Assembly (NCBI RefSeq): GCF_001540865.1
Contig: NC_033632.1
Span: 525,471-589,470 of the forward strand
DNA from: Ananas comosus
Lineage: Eukaryota > Streptophyta > Magnoliopsida > Poales > Bromeliaceae
Direction of reading: 5' to 3'
Length of the DNA stretch: 64,000 nucleotides
Shown here: one piece after another, positions 1 to 12,905 of the stretch
How positions within the stretch are numbered: position 1 is the first letter of the stretch
How the letters are laid out: each line of letters begins with the position of its first letter
Made by a program: the position numbers and the translations under genes
Notes under the pieces: model-generated
Told to the model about the DNA's origin: nothing
Database searches by the model: none
The model's input: the letters and a program-made list of their open reading frames with translations, nothing else

Positions 1-336
1 GCTTGATAGCCTGTTGAGTCAGTGAGAACTCTCTTATTCACAGTTCTAGTTCAAATCTAAGTTCATCTTTGTTACCAAATGTATGAACGGTGGTTTATTT
101 TAAGTAGGATCTATAGACGGTGTTTTGTAGGAATGCCAGTAACTTTCAAAGGCAATGTTTGGTATAACAAATGGAATCCGAGTAATTTTCTTCTGCTTTT
201 TATAGGTTTAGGCAGCTAGGATCTTCTGGCTTTGATACTTAAATAGATACCTGTGCAAGTTGAATATGAATTTATATATGTTTACTAGGTTAGGATTTTT
301 AATGCCTCAAAGCATTTTCTTTTCCTGCGATTGCAG

Positions 337-3300
337 TGGGCGCTCATGACTCTCCTAGACCCAGTAGCTAGTCTAGCTAACCTGATTTACATTGGCTATC
401 CTGGTGATGCAACTTCAGCTTTTCAAATCACGAGAAAAAGGCGTGTGGATCGCAAAAAGCAACAGTCCCAAAGAAATGTTTTCCAGTGCTTTGTTTTTGG
501 CCCAAAAAATGCTGGGAAGTCTTCGTTGTTAAATTCATTGATTGGAAGGTAAAGGAAACCTAATTTTCTTCTCCTTCCTCAATCCATTGTTACTATAACA
601 ATTGAACTTCTTTGATTTGTGCTGCTCTGATATCTTGTTATTGTTATATTTTCAGGACATTTGTTGAGAGGTATACCCCAACTACTGGTGCGCGATACGC
701 AGCAAACATCGTTGACATGTCAGGAGTAAGCACGAGTTCTTTTGCAGATACTCTCTTGTATATCTAAAGAAACATGAAATTGTGTTTCCTCCATCCTCTA
801 CCTAGAATAACCCTTCCTTTTTGTGCCTGCATGAATAAAGAATCTTTTCTGATCTTGAACTGACTAGAAATTCTCGTGTTTCTTCTTAAGGGGGGTAAGA
901 AGACACTTGTAATGAGAGAGGTGCCTGAAGATGAAGTCAGGCCTATGTTGTCTAATAAGGAGTCATTAGCAGCTTGTGACATTGCAGTATTTGTTTATGA
1001 TAGGTATAATACATCAGAAATACTCTTCCTTTTGTTTTACTCTTTTTCTTTGTTTTGAGTATATTTTTGGTTGTGTACTTGTTTTACATAATTTACATTA
1101 CTTGATTCATGTGTTCAACTGATATATTTATGCTTTTGAATACATAGGAACCATATGCAAGCAGCCACCTCTTAGAAAAAGCAACTTTATTTGACAGTGA
1201 GAAAATTACAAGTCCATCTAATTTTTGCAGTTCTGATGAAAATTCGTGGAAGAGAGCAAAAGAGTTGCTTGTTCAAGTTGCCAGTCACGGGGAGAATAGT
1301 GGCTTTGAAGTCCCTTGTCTTATTGTTTCTGCTAAGGACGATCTCGATCCTTATCCTTTGGCCATACAGGAGTCAACTAGGGTATGTTGTCGTTTATCTT
1401 TTGGTTTGTCTTATTTTGGCATTAGCATAGTATGCACTATGATAAAAATGAGCATCTTGATTTATTATGTGGTTGGGATTTGTTTGGCCTGGCCAGTGCT
1501 TTGTAGAATGGTTGTTATAGTACAATGTTGTTCGAAGAAACACTAATGGTGTTTTTAGTTAGGTCTAATTGAGACAGCTTCTTGCTGCAAAAGACGCAGA
1601 AGCTTTAAACTAGTGTTTCTGCTTTTAGGGCACAAAAGCTCAATTTTGCTTTTAGCTGCCTCGTCTTTTGTTTAACAAAATGCTTAATTTTCGAAGTTGC
1701 TGCTTTCTATAGTATAAAACATGTTTCAGAAGCCAAGCCAAAAAGACACTTAGTATTACACTAGTAGTTAATTTGATGGTTGCATCTGGTTCCTGCCTGC
1801 TAGTCTGATATTGTGGTGTTAGAAACATATTCTTGAACTTTGGTATCAATGGTGTTCGTACATTATCTTATGCAATTGCTTTTCATTCACTTAATAAATT
1901 ACTCCTATCTTTTCCCAAATATATATCCTTGTTAAATTATCTGTTGGATGTAAGCCTGTGTTAGCCTTATAGAATTTCAAACTTTTGCATGTATGCAGAA
2001 CAAGATATCTGTTCCTATAGGGAGAGTCTTGAGGGCTCTCTTGACATGCCAGAGTCTTTTATTTACTTTCTGTTCAATCACATCTATTTTTTTAAATATC
2101 TACCATTTTTAAATTATCTATGGCATAAGCCCATGTAAGCACTGTAAAATTGAAACCTATGCATACATTCCCCTATGTAGTTAGATATAACCTTACAAAA
2201 ATCGGATATTTATGCATACACCTCTAAAAGAAAAGAACCTCTAGGCCCACATTCCCCTATATAATGAACTATTTAGTCATTCACAACTGTACAATTTGAT
2301 TTTTCATATAAGCCCATCAAAATTTTGGAAGTGGGTTTTCTCCATGTTATCTTGTCGCATCTCTCTATTGTGATATTGCAGTTAGATTGTGCATTCAGTA
2401 CTTGCTGGGTGGAGAAAAAGATTAAAGCTAATTTTTGTACTTTGTAATCTCCTTCAGGTAAGTCAGGATATGGGGATAGAAACTCCCATTCCGGTCAGCA
2501 TGAGGTTAAGAGATCTGAATAATGTATTCCAAAGGATAGTTAATGCTGCTCAACATCCGCATCTGAGCATTCCAGAAACTGAAGCTGGAAAGAACCGCAA
2601 GCAGTATCGCCGTCTCGTAAACCGATCCCTCATGTTTGTTTCAGGTATTCGTCTTTCCTCATGCATTTTTCTTTTATTATTTTCATCTTCGGCTTGTTTA
2701 TACTGGTGCATTTATAGGTGCGTTTTAAGTCTGCGTGCCCATTGGCACGGACTGTGCCATACCCAGACTGTGCCATACCGTGCCATAAAAAATATAAGCA
2801 CGATACTGCCCCTATACCAAGGGCACAGTTCAAAATCCTATTTTCTTTGAAATTAGCCAATAGTAATCTCAATGAAGTGCAAAAGATTTAATAAAAATAT
2901 ATACTAAGCGATAAGAGTAGGTGTCAAAGAAAATAAAAATTTTATGTCATCGTGTGACGGCACACTAGTACTTTTCTTGCTTGACACACATTGGCATGGT
3001 ACGGCACGCGCTGCCGTACTATACCATCAAGTTTTCGGCACGATTGGTACTTATATCCTTGATTCATAGTAATAGATGTTTATCTTCGTTCCTATGCGAA
3101 ACCATCTATTTAGATATATGACCCTCAATATATGAAATTTCGTATATGCTTTCTTAAACTAACGGCATGTTTGGTTCACCTATTTTAGACTATAGAATTG
3201 AAATAGGATTCATTGATTTCGTTAGTTGTTGTTGTTTTACAGGAATCGGATTCCGATTCCTATTACATTCTGGAAAGGGAACGGTCATTATTGATTTACG

Positions 3301-4008
3301 GCCCATCCGGTTTTGAATCCTTGATTTGGCCCATTCCAAAATATGAAGTATTCAAAATCCTCTCTCACAAATACCTCCCTCTCGTCGACTTTCATCACTC
3401 TCTTCTCTTTTAATTGAAATTCTCTCAAAATCCTAAATTCTCATTCCAATTTTCTTTTCTATAATGAGCCAAACATTTCTGGATGATTTGTTATTCCATT
3501 TTCCATTCCAAAGCAATTTAACTCCGTTTTTCATTTCTGTTTTAATCATGAACCAAATTCTTATATAAATTCTCTTCAAAGAGCTTTTAGTAATACAAAA
3601 CCAGCTACCCTCTTGATTTGCATGACACCCAACTGAAGGGAAGGGTCTTATACTGTTATGGTACTGCACTCCTACTTTTGCTCGGGCATATAGTGAAAAT
3701 GAGATTTTTACAGGGGTGGGTATATACACATAAATTGGTGATTTTGCATGGACATATATCCTGTTTACCAAGTAGTTCAAAAATAGCTTCCATTTCTCTG
3801 CTGCGTTAGAATATATGCTCTAATTAAAAGATTTTTTTTTTCCTCCTAATAAAAACTTTACCAACCTTTGATGGCTTGTATTACTTCCTTTTCTATCTCA
3901 TATGGTTTCTCTCATTTCTGTCCATTGTAAACAGTTGGAGCTGCCGTTGCGGTCGTTGGAATTGCTGCTTACCGGGTTTATGCTGCAAGAAAGAATACCT
4001 CCGGATAA
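337..4008 (+). CDS. MIRO1: Mitochondrial Rho GTPase (Miro), 3' part; 5' end lies outside the window
   Basis: Miro proteins are outer-mitochondrial-membrane GTPases with two GTPase domains flanking two EF-hands and a C-terminal membrane anchor; they act in mitochondrial morphology and movement. Exons seen: 337-548, 656-725, 891-1003, 1231-1381, 2458-2644 and 3935-4008, all GT-AG, joining in frame to 268 residues. The visible part starts near the end of the EF-hand region (WALMTLLDP) and runs through the second GTPase domain, whose P-loop reads GPKNAGKSSLL. It ends with a single membrane helix (GAAVAVVGIAAYRVYAARK) as expected for a tail-anchored protein. The first GTPase domain and the EF-hands must lie to the left of base 1. 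Bases 1-336 are read as intron. The last intron carries two repeats. Family assignment is firm; which paralogue it is cannot be told. Confidence 0.93.
2725..3060. repeat. Dispersed repeat in the last Miro intron, GCAC/TGTGCC-rich
   Basis: This block mixes motifs such as GGCACGGACTGTGCC and GGTACGGCACGCGCTGCCGTAC with an AT-rich core. A diverged relative lies at 18885-19205, sharing the core (GACACAGTTCAAAAT-like, then a TTTGATAAA.ATATATAATAAGCAA-like stretch and an AAATAAATATTTTAT-like stretch). A fragment of the core is at about 26160-26235. No coding capacity is seen. It is probably a non-autonomous transposon family, but its ends were not resolved. Confidence 0.5.
3160..3570. mobile_element. 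MITE-like element in the last Miro intron (ends unresolved)
   Basis: The left end reads CGGCATGTTTGGTTCACC. Two inverted counterparts occur to the right, ATGAGCCAAACATTTC near 3463 and CATGAACCAAATTCTTA near 3548, so either about 315 bp or about 400 bp could be the unit. The TGTTTGG core with nearby TAA/TTA is typical of Tourist/Harbinger-like MITEs, but no exact target duplication could be paired. Confidence 0.4.
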
Positions 4009-4404
4009 AAAAAAAAGGAAAAAGAAAATCTTTGGTTGCAACTCTAAAGAGGTTTTTAAGCACATGGTCCTTGGACCTTTCTTTTTTCGACCGTAGTGCT
4101 TTTTCTCTTTCTTTTTAAGTTGTACAGATCCACTAGCAGCAGCTTCTGTCAAAGTCTGTTTAGTATCTAATGGTTATGATGTTATTTTAATTTTTCTTCT
4201 CGAAGTGCTTCGATGGAAAGGTAGTAATTTTGAGTGGTGCATTGGAGCAGCCGTTTGGTGTTCTTTATATTTGCGAATAGCTGTTCTTACTTCCTGAGGC
4301 CTTTATTAGCCTGGTGAAGACAATATATGATATTTTATATAGCTGATTTGTTTTACTCGAAGCATTTTTGTAATAAGTTTTCTTTGGTGAGTGTTGTCAA
4401 AATG

Positions 4405-4740
4405 CATAAAATAAAAAAATAATAAATTTTAAATATCACTCCTGTACTTTCGTATTTTTTTATTTTAATATCATTTAATTTAAAATATATTAATTTAATA
4501 TTCTGTATTTTTTTTTTGTCAATTTTTTTTGTTAATATTTTGTTAAATTATATACAAAAAATTTTAAATATTTCACCTAGATTTATCAAATATCACTTTA
4601 GTATATTTTAATTTTAACTTTATTACTGATTTAATAAAAAAAATAAAAAGAATAATAATAAAAAAATTATGAGATATTAAAATTAATATATTTTAAACGA
4701 CGTGATATTAAAATAAAAAAAAATATAAAATCACATGAAT
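4405..4740. repeat. AT-rich inverted-repeat element, copy 1 of 3
   Basis: The two ends are near-complementary over about 55 bases: the left arm runs TTTTTTATTTTAATATCATT then TTTAAAATATATTAATTTAA, and the right arm is its inverse around 4675-4735. Related copies occur at about 38330-38655 and 38765-39110, with the same order of motifs (TTATATA-AAAA-TTTAAATA, ATCTAGATTTATC-like, TTTAATTTTGA-like). It lies between Miro and the PPR gene. Confidence 0.55.
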
Positions 4741-5742
4741 GGTAACAGTTTTACTGAGAACTTTTAGTCGTAGTTACTATTCTCTAATAGCTCCCTGCAG
4801 AAAAGAGGGAATGGAACTCGGAGCATAAACCATCCTTATGCTTGCACTATGTACCATCTTTTAGATTACAGCAATTTTTTACCGGGAATATCAGTGAGTA
4901 GAAGCTTGCACTATGCATTCCATCCTTATGCTTGCACTATGCATTCCTCTTCCTGAGAAATGAATTTGGAAAAAAAAAANGAAGATCAGCAAGCATAACT
5001 TTCAAATCATACTACCTATCTGCACCAATCTGGGTGGCATTCTCACATAGCATAATCATTAGTTCACTTCAGGCTTTGGGTGCATATTGATCTCCCGCAA
5101 ACAGACTTAACTCACTTTCAGATCATTCAACCTAGCACAACTGTTAGGCAAGGCGAATTCTAGCTGCCTCATTTTTGAAGTGCTCTTTTTAGGTAGTCGA
5201 TCCCGCTGCTGCATATTGCTGCTGCATAACCGTAGGCACCAGTGTTTCACCGAATTTTTTCTCTCAATGAACCTGCATAATCATAACTGTCGGGTGAGTT
5301 AGCAGCTATCATGAAACAGGAAAAGGTGAAAGACATACATACCTTGAACTACATGAGATTTCAATTTAAGTAGGTCCACTGAAATAGGCAGCAATCTCAA
5401 AAAATATTGATTTTCTCGCCTAACCTTATAGTATGTCCGATTCATGGACCTGTTCGAGAGAACTGAATAGTATTTATGAAGTTTTTTTAGGGAACATCTT
5501 CTGTTATTGGCCAGATATTCTATTAGCTCTCCGACAGAACTGTTCGGTTCTAATTGAACTGCTTTTTGAAACAAAAAATAATTGAGGGTTAGGTAGCAGA
5601 CTTTGCTCCCGTATAAGGTATAAATAGTAGCTATCTGCTCTTCCACCATACATCCACCATACCTTTCTACAAAAGAACATGAAAGAAATGATAGTGTTTG
5701 TGCTTAAACTAGTGTTTGTACTTAAACCCACCAAAACTGAAA
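4741..5742. other. Region between Miro and the PPR gene, possibly PPR 3' untranslated sequence
   Basis: This holds a short duplicated phrase (CATCCTTATGCTTGCACTATG at about 4832 and again at about 4921), a single N at 4980 and no convincing gene. Minus-strand open frames at 5299-5649 and 5504-5734 have no recognisable domain. They could be 3'-UTR exons or the last coding exon of the PPR gene to the right. Confidence 0.35.
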
Positions 5743-8700
5743 CTATGAAGCAAGTCTTAGTCCCAGCAAAATTAGATAAATAGTTGCTGTAACAAGCATC
5801 GAAAAGTGCGTACTTATTTTTTCTTGGATAAGAGCAACATACTCCATGCTATTTTCTTTCCATGCGTAAGAAATAACATTGCGGTACATATATGCTGCCG
5901 GTTGAATTCCTGCATCTTCCATCCACTGCAATACCTATGTGGAGAAATTCCAGGGGGGTACATAAACAAGGCAAGGATATTGTAGATATCATACTAAAAA
6001 GAGATATCAAACAAAGAAGGGGCTTTTACACATATATCCCAGCAAAGTCATCCATTGACCATTGTCATCTACTGACCATCGAAATATACACGAAAATGCG
6101 GAAGAAAGAAATACAGTTAAGTTGGCAAATCATCCAATACAAAAGGGTTATGTTTTCTAGTAGGAAAAAAAAAATTATAGAGAGGAACTTCTTGAAGTAA
6201 AAATTTACGTATGTTAAAAACTATGCAATATCTCAAGAAGAAAGCCCGGATAATTTTTTTTTGAGGATTCATGTGGTTGATGTCGCATAGTGTAGCAAAA
6301 AGGCCAACACTTTAGGATCTTCACCAACACTTTTGTGAGTTGTATAGGACGTGATAAAGTTGATCTCTCGGTGTAAATTATGATTTAGAAGTCAATCAAC
6401 TTATAAGAATGTTCAATAGAGTTAATATCTCGAACAAGACTAAGTTTCTTCTGTCCTTCCCAGTAGGATAATACGAATGCTTGGAGAAGTTAATTGTCGT
6501 ATTAAAATTCAAATCCTTCATCATATTTGTATCCATTGGTCATGGAAGCCAAAGATAAACCATGGATAAAACCATGGTAATTTTTTGAGATATTATTCTG
6601 TTCAAACAAAATCTTTACTCTCTAAAGTTCCGTTCAGTAAGAGGAGGCCTATCTTTAACAATGAGTAATCAATATTCAAAATACACTTGGATGTGCAGAT
6701 TAAGTTTAAACAAGAGAACAAAAGCCACTACAAAGAACATTTTTAGGCACGCCAACAAGCAATCTTACAGTATGTTCTTTTACTCACCTCAATATATTTT
6801 CTCCATTTTCCAGCAGCCAAAAGATTCTTCAAGAGAATTGAATAAGTAGCACAACCGACATTTGAGCATGAAGCCAGGATCTTGAAAAAAATCTACATGA
6901 ATAATAGGAATTATAGAATTTCACCATACAAATCTAGTACATTTAAAAAAGACATAATAAGACAAAAAATATGCCAGTATTAGAACAACTAAAATCACCC
7001 ATTTGTATACAAAACATTTGAGCTACAGACCATTTCCGTTGCCAGCCACGCCAGCCATACACTTTGAATGCGACCATTCAAAGGACAGTATTTTTTTTAA
7101 ACTAAGAAAGGATGTAGCTCGTTGGGAAGTGGGGATTGAAGTATGAGATGGGAATGGGGGCAGATTACATGGCGCGACATGGCTGTTAGGGTGCAGATTT
7201 TGCTGGCTATAACTTCTCTTGAGTCATAGGATATCTTTCGAATATGAAATCACGGGCAGATCAAAACAGAATTACCTAAACCATCTGAATAGGATGTGAT
7301 CGACAGTTAACTAAGAGGACAAAACCGGCTTTAGTTAGTAATAAAAAGAACATTCTACAATACCTTCATCATAGTCTCTATCTTCCCACACTTTCCAAGA
7401 AAGTGCAGGAGCTGATTTAATATCCCTAGTGACGTTGATGAGAATGATGGCTCCATATGTTCAATAACTTGGATTGCTGTTCTCCAATCACGGAGCCTAC
7501 AATTGAGAGACCAAAAAAAAAAAAGTATATAGCACGTCATAACTTGCACATGCAATTGTGCATCATTGAAAGATAAAGCATTTATTTTGCAAACGATGCC
7601 TCAATTTTGATAGAACTACGGTGATGTACTTTTGGGCTATAAAGATATGGAAATTAGTTATAGAAAGGAAGGACATTCTCTAATCTTTTTCTGCGAGGAA
7701 GAAATAATTGTTTGGATCACAAAGTTCCAGGCATGCCTTTCTATCAAATAAAACTTCATGTTTGAAATCCTAAAATGGACCTGAATTCTGCTGTGAAGAT
7801 ACAATTCACGTTGGTTCCCAAAAATGAATTGGGGCTTATAACAACATTCCCAAAAACCATCGAGCCATAAAGAAATGCCAGATAGTGATAAGATCACGCG
7901 CTCAATTTTTGCAAAACTGAAGGAAGGACGTTTTCCAATCCAAGGTTTAAACATAGGTGCAAGCCCTATATACCTGAGAATTAAGTGCATACTAGTAATG
8001 ATCCACAATTGTACACTAGTAACATGGATCATCTATTTGTCTGTATATACAATCCATAGTCATAAAAACATTAAACAGCCTATATTAAATTGAAAACCAA
8101 ACAAATAAGTATAATCGCCAACTTAACAAGTAGATTCTAACTTCAAGCGTAATGCTAACCAACAAGGATCTTACATGCTGCAAGAGAATATAATCTCGTA
8201 AGACGCACTTGGATTTAGAGGTATATGCTTCTCCCTCATCAACTCTACCAACTGAATAACCATTTCAGGTTGGCACCCTCTATTCAAAACTTCCATAAGG
8301 GATGAACATGCAATAGGGTCTGGCTCAATACCCCTTCCAGCCATGTCCTGGAAAAGATCCCATGCTCTCTTCCAGTTCTCTTGTTGTCCATAATTTAAAT
8401 ATATGGTTAGTGCAAAATCTCTTTATCAATTATTTTCCTAATTATATTAGAGGATGGCCTAACCTGCTATGCTATAGGCATGTATCATGGCAGTGTATGT
8501 TATAACATCAGGAAAACAACCAGCTTCCCTCATACGATTGAAAATAGATTCAGCTTCTACTAGTTGGCCCTGAAAATAAACAATTATGTCATGTTATGTA
8601 TAGGAAGATCACCAAAATTAAGATATAATTGCATTGTTTCTTGCGTAAAACTGTCTATTTACATATGTATATCCAAGCGAAATCTGAATTTCATACATGC

Positions 8701-11700
8701 CCTTCCAAAACAATCGTTTGCATAAATACTTGGCAGTTGCAAAATATCCATCCATACAAAACTCCTTTTAATACAAAATACTTTTCCCCATGAATGGATA
8801 ACTCCCCAAATTAAGGTTTTCAGAATTCATAAGAATCAGCACTTTAGAGGGTACATATGAAAATTCAGATTTTACACGTGTATATCTGGATAGATGACTT
8901 AAAAAGGGTGTATAAAAGTATGTTCCGTGTATGTGAAAGCTCCTAATCGTACAACCCCAAGAAATTCAATGGCACTTGCCTGTTTACTGTACACACAGAT
9001 CAAAGATGAGTAGACCTCCTTTGAGAGAGGAATCTGCAACTCCGTCATCTCATCCAGCAACTTCAGAGATTCTGTGAATTTACCAACTTTACATGAACCA
9101 CTAATTAGTATATTAAAGGTTACAGAATCTGGCTTTGCATTATTTTCTTTCATCAACTTATACAACTTCAAAGCCTTGTCATATTCCCCAACACTCATAT
9201 AACTTCCAATGGCCGAGTTGTATGCAACTGTATTCAATACAATCCCTCGGGACTTTGCAGCTGAAAGTATAGAGTCAATTTTGACAATTTGACCACAACG
9301 TCCACAAGCAGCCAAGAGAGTGCTTATTGAAACAATATCTGGGTGGATCTCATCTCTTTCCATTTCGTGCAGGACTTTAACAGCTTCAGCTAACATACCC
9401 ACAGATCCGTAAGCATCAATTAGTGCATTATAGCTAACCCTATTTGGTTTCCAATTATGGCGCTTCATTGTGTCAAAGATCTCCCTAGCTTTTTCAGGCT
9501 GTGAAGATCTCCCATATGCATTAAGTAGAGAAGTATATGAGACAATATCTGGTCTTAATCCATCCCTTTTAATTGACTTGAAAATAGCTAAGGCCTCTAC
9601 ATGCATTCCATTTGAAGAATATGCACTGAGAAGTGCATTATAGGAAACGATATTAGGTTTCAAACCTTCTGCAGCCATCATATCAAATACCGCCTTGCAA
9701 TTCTCTGTTTGCCCACAAACAGAATAAGCACGCATAATAGTGGTATATGTCACTATATCAGGACGACATTCTGAGCTTTTCTCTTTCATTGAATTGAACA
9801 TATCAACGGCTGTTCCAAATTGTCCAAGCTTTACGAGGCAATAGATGACAATGTTGTGGGTGAAAATATCAGGGGAAATGTTGGTCTCTTTCATCAGTTC
9901 GAAATAAGCCAGAGCTTTTGAGTATTGAGCCCCATTCTTGAAAGCTGACAAGACGATGTTGTGGGTAACCAAATCAGGCCCCACACCGTTTTCGGTCATT
10001 TTCTTGCTAATTTCAAGAGCCTTTTTCCAATTCCCAGAAGACCCACATGCATTTATGAGGTTATTGTATGTAGTTCGGCTAGGAGGTATCTGCTCCAATA
10101 TTTCAAAGTAAGTTCTCTAATGTGAAACCTTATGCTATAGAAAGGTAGAAATGGTTAACTTTGGTAATGAAACTTGATAATGAATCTTGAGGAGACGCAA
10201 GATTTTTATTCTTAGTATATCATATATTTGGCTGATAAACAGAAGGAATATATGCGATACACTTAGAATGATAACATATGTAGTCGAATAAGAATCATGT
10301 ATAAAAGGATAAGTTTCTTATTCTTAGAATATCATATATTCTTAGCATAACATCACACAGATCAAAGGCATCTCTTGATGACTCAAAATTATAATTCTTA
10401 ATCAATGTCGTAACCAGGAAACCATGTTTAATTACTGAATGGCACCTCCTAGTCATCTACTCGTAGGAACATGCAGACCAACCAAGAACTAAAATGTAAA
10501 TTTTAAGAATGTCAGTGGAGGGTGATAATGTCACATGCCATGTTTTTTATCATTTCAGTTCAAACAGAAATTCAAATTAAGGATTGCTATATGAAAACTG
10601 AAAAGCAAATGTATAGCTGGTAGTAACCAGCATATCTGCTAAAGAACTAGAATTAATGAAGCCAATTTGCAAGTTCAATAAAGCTAATTTGAATAAGTTA
10701 ATTCTGATGAAGTATGATAAGATATGAAGGAAACAAAATACAGACAGCAGCTCGAAGCATATCTTCCATTATATTCGTTGCCCAACGCCACTGACCAGCT
10801 CGCGCATGAGTGTGTATTAGAGCATTAAAGGTCTCTGCATCGGGTTTGCATCTAGGGAGAAAAGATATTTCAGTTGTCAATGAGAGAATATCTTCATAAT
10901 CATAATAAAAATGCCGCAAAAGGACTACTACAAAAAGCCAAATGGCTGCCATATAGGAGCATCCATAAGAACTATTAACATTTCTACACCGTATTAGTAT
11001 TCTACCTCCACTCTTGCATCTCGAAGAATAAGCCACGTGCTTGATCAATCCGATTATGTCTCGCGTGCAATCTTATCATCATATTGTACATGTCCGTGTG
11101 TGCACAATAGTTCTTCTGATTCTTCATCCAGCAAAATACGTGAACGGCATGTTCAAGAGAACCTGCATTTGTTATTTCCTGCAAGAAGTACCAACATTAT
11201 ATAATAAGTTATCATTTTATCAGTCTTGCTGAACCACACTCTTGCATTATTAGCTGGCAATAAGGTTTCAAAAATAGCTATTATTTGACAATGGCGCATT
11301 GAAGGATTTGGTGAACAAGCATAGGTTGAGCCGCCAAAAGAACCACGACTCACTGATTCTAATATGAGTATCGAGGGCTCAAGTATTTTGGACCAGTATC
11401 TGGACTTAATAAATTACTAACTATAGCAGATTGACAATCAAAAATATGGAAATTAAGTACTATACGGGGCAAAATGCTGTGCTAAGACATTGTATGAGCT
11501 ATATCTAGAATTTGGATAGAGAAGGGACTAAGTTCGACATATGAGAATTAACGCCGTTCGAGCAATTTGTGTTTAAGCATTTTGGGCTATTTGTTCATGC
11601 TAAAAGAGCTGGTTATACTAGTGGGCTACGCTGGTTGGTGTGTTACACAGAAGTACCCGAATGAGGAGAGGGAAGTTGCGGCGGGCGAATCGCCCGGCCC

Positions 11701-12058
11701 AGCAATTGAGGACGCCGTCGACGTCCTCCCAATGATCGAGCCCTAGCACGCGCTCCGCCACCTCCGACACCTTCCAATCTCTCTGCCACCGACTACCCTC
11801 CACCCGGAGCCGGTGCCTGGCCGGGATCCCGTCCTTCCGCACTCCGGCGACCTCGCCGGAGACTCGGCGGCGCCCCTCGTCGTAGTCGACGGAGCCGACG
11901 AGCTTCCGCTCCGCCCATGGCGGAGGGTGCGGAGGGGATTTGGGCTTCCTCGATGGGGCGCGGATGCGGAGCGGCGGCGTGGGAGGGGTGGGGCTATTAG
12001 GTTTTTGTAGAGGGGAAGGGTTTTGGGGCGTTGAGGAGGAGGAGGAGACCATCGCCAT
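5743..12058 (-). CDS. EMB2654: Chloroplast PPR protein of the EMB2654 (At2g41720) type
   Basis: P-class pentatricopeptide repeat proteins bind organellar RNA; the Arabidopsis relative is essential and acts in trans-splicing of plastid rps12. Exons from the start: 12058-11657, 11178-11006, 10851-10746, 10089-8980, 8569-8464, 8379-8175, 7496-7364, 6892-6788, 5934-about 5814, together about 820 residues, close to the Arabidopsis length. The Ser/Pro-rich N-terminus suits a plastid transit peptide. A conserved N-terminal region follows (VDYDEGRRRVSGEVAG, DWKVSEVAERVLGLDHW), then about a dozen PPR motifs, for example PNIVSYNALLSAYSSNGM. The 370-residue exon 4 carries most repeats. The intron after 8980 uses a GC donor (CAG/GCAAGT). 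The intron 8380-8463 is only 84 bases. The last few residues are uncertain: reading through from exon 9 stops at 5743, while splicing at 5814 would continue to an exon near 5672. Confidence 0.9.
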
Positions 12059-12195
12059 GGGAGAAGAGAGGAGAGGAGAGGGGAGGGGGAGGTTTCGTAC
12101 TTAAACACTGGGTTGTATTGAAATTGGCGGGGGAGTGGAGAGGATAATGGTCGAAGGAGCGTGCGCACTGATTGGGTCGGGTGGTACGGAAAAAT

Positions 12196-12800
12196 GTTGC
12201 GTGCACCCGGTGCAGTGCACTCCATGCCAATTTTTAGATTTTATTTTTCCCTGCACCAGGTGTGTGAATACGTCTAAGCATTTCAATTCATTGTATATAT
12301 ACTATATGATTTTCAGAAAGTCCACACATCAAAAGCAGTAGAATTTTGATATTATATTTTATAAAATAAACAATATTAATTTTTGCATTATTGATATTTT
12401 TAGATTAGTTAATGTCTTAAGAATAAGCTTTTAAACCGTGTGATTTATTACATATGGCTTTTCAATAATCTAGATATATTATTAGATGGAGTTTAAATTT
12501 TAAAGAGCAAATAATAATATCTCTCTTTCACTATAAATATAAATAATTACCACTAAATAATATTTAAAATCTAAAATCTAATTTTGGACATCCGCAGGAA
12601 ACATTGAGAACAAATATTTACTATGTAGTTATCAAGTAATTTCAAAATTTGATTGCGTAAAAAAATTTATGCTCAAAAGCCTCAAATTATGATTTGTAAT
12701 AACTAGATATTTTGAATGGTGCAGGACATCATATGCACCCGGCCCACGATGAGTTGCAGCAGGTGCATTAGATGTATAGGTACACCTGGTGCAGGACAAT
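12196..12800. mobile_element. Inverted-repeat element in the PPR/TRAUCO divergent promoter
   Basis: CCTGCACCAGGTGT near 12251 is repeated in inverse orientation (ACACCTGGTGCAGG) near 12782. Further related GTGCACCCGG-type motifs sit just outside and inside each end, and the interior is AT-rich and non-coding. It occupies most of the 847 bases separating the two start codons. A GGTGCATGAG/CTAGGTGCAT motif near 37565 looks related. No target duplication was found, so transposon origin is an inference. Confidence 0.45.
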
Positions 12801-12905
12801 GCGTTCTCCCTTTTCACCCTCCCTCTCTTTTCCTCTTTTGCGACTCCGATACCAATTCATCTATTCATCAAATTACCCCCCTTCTCTTTCACTCTCTCTC
12901 GCCCC

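Noticed and set aside
1555..1760. Possible MITE in Miro intron 4 (AGCTTCTTGCTGCAAAAGACG...)
   Set aside because: Loose similarity to phrases near 56500 and 39900, but I could pair neither ends nor target duplication.
3433..3809. Minus- and plus-strand frames inside the last Miro intron
   Set aside because: They fall in a MITE-like repeat and intron sequence and match no family.
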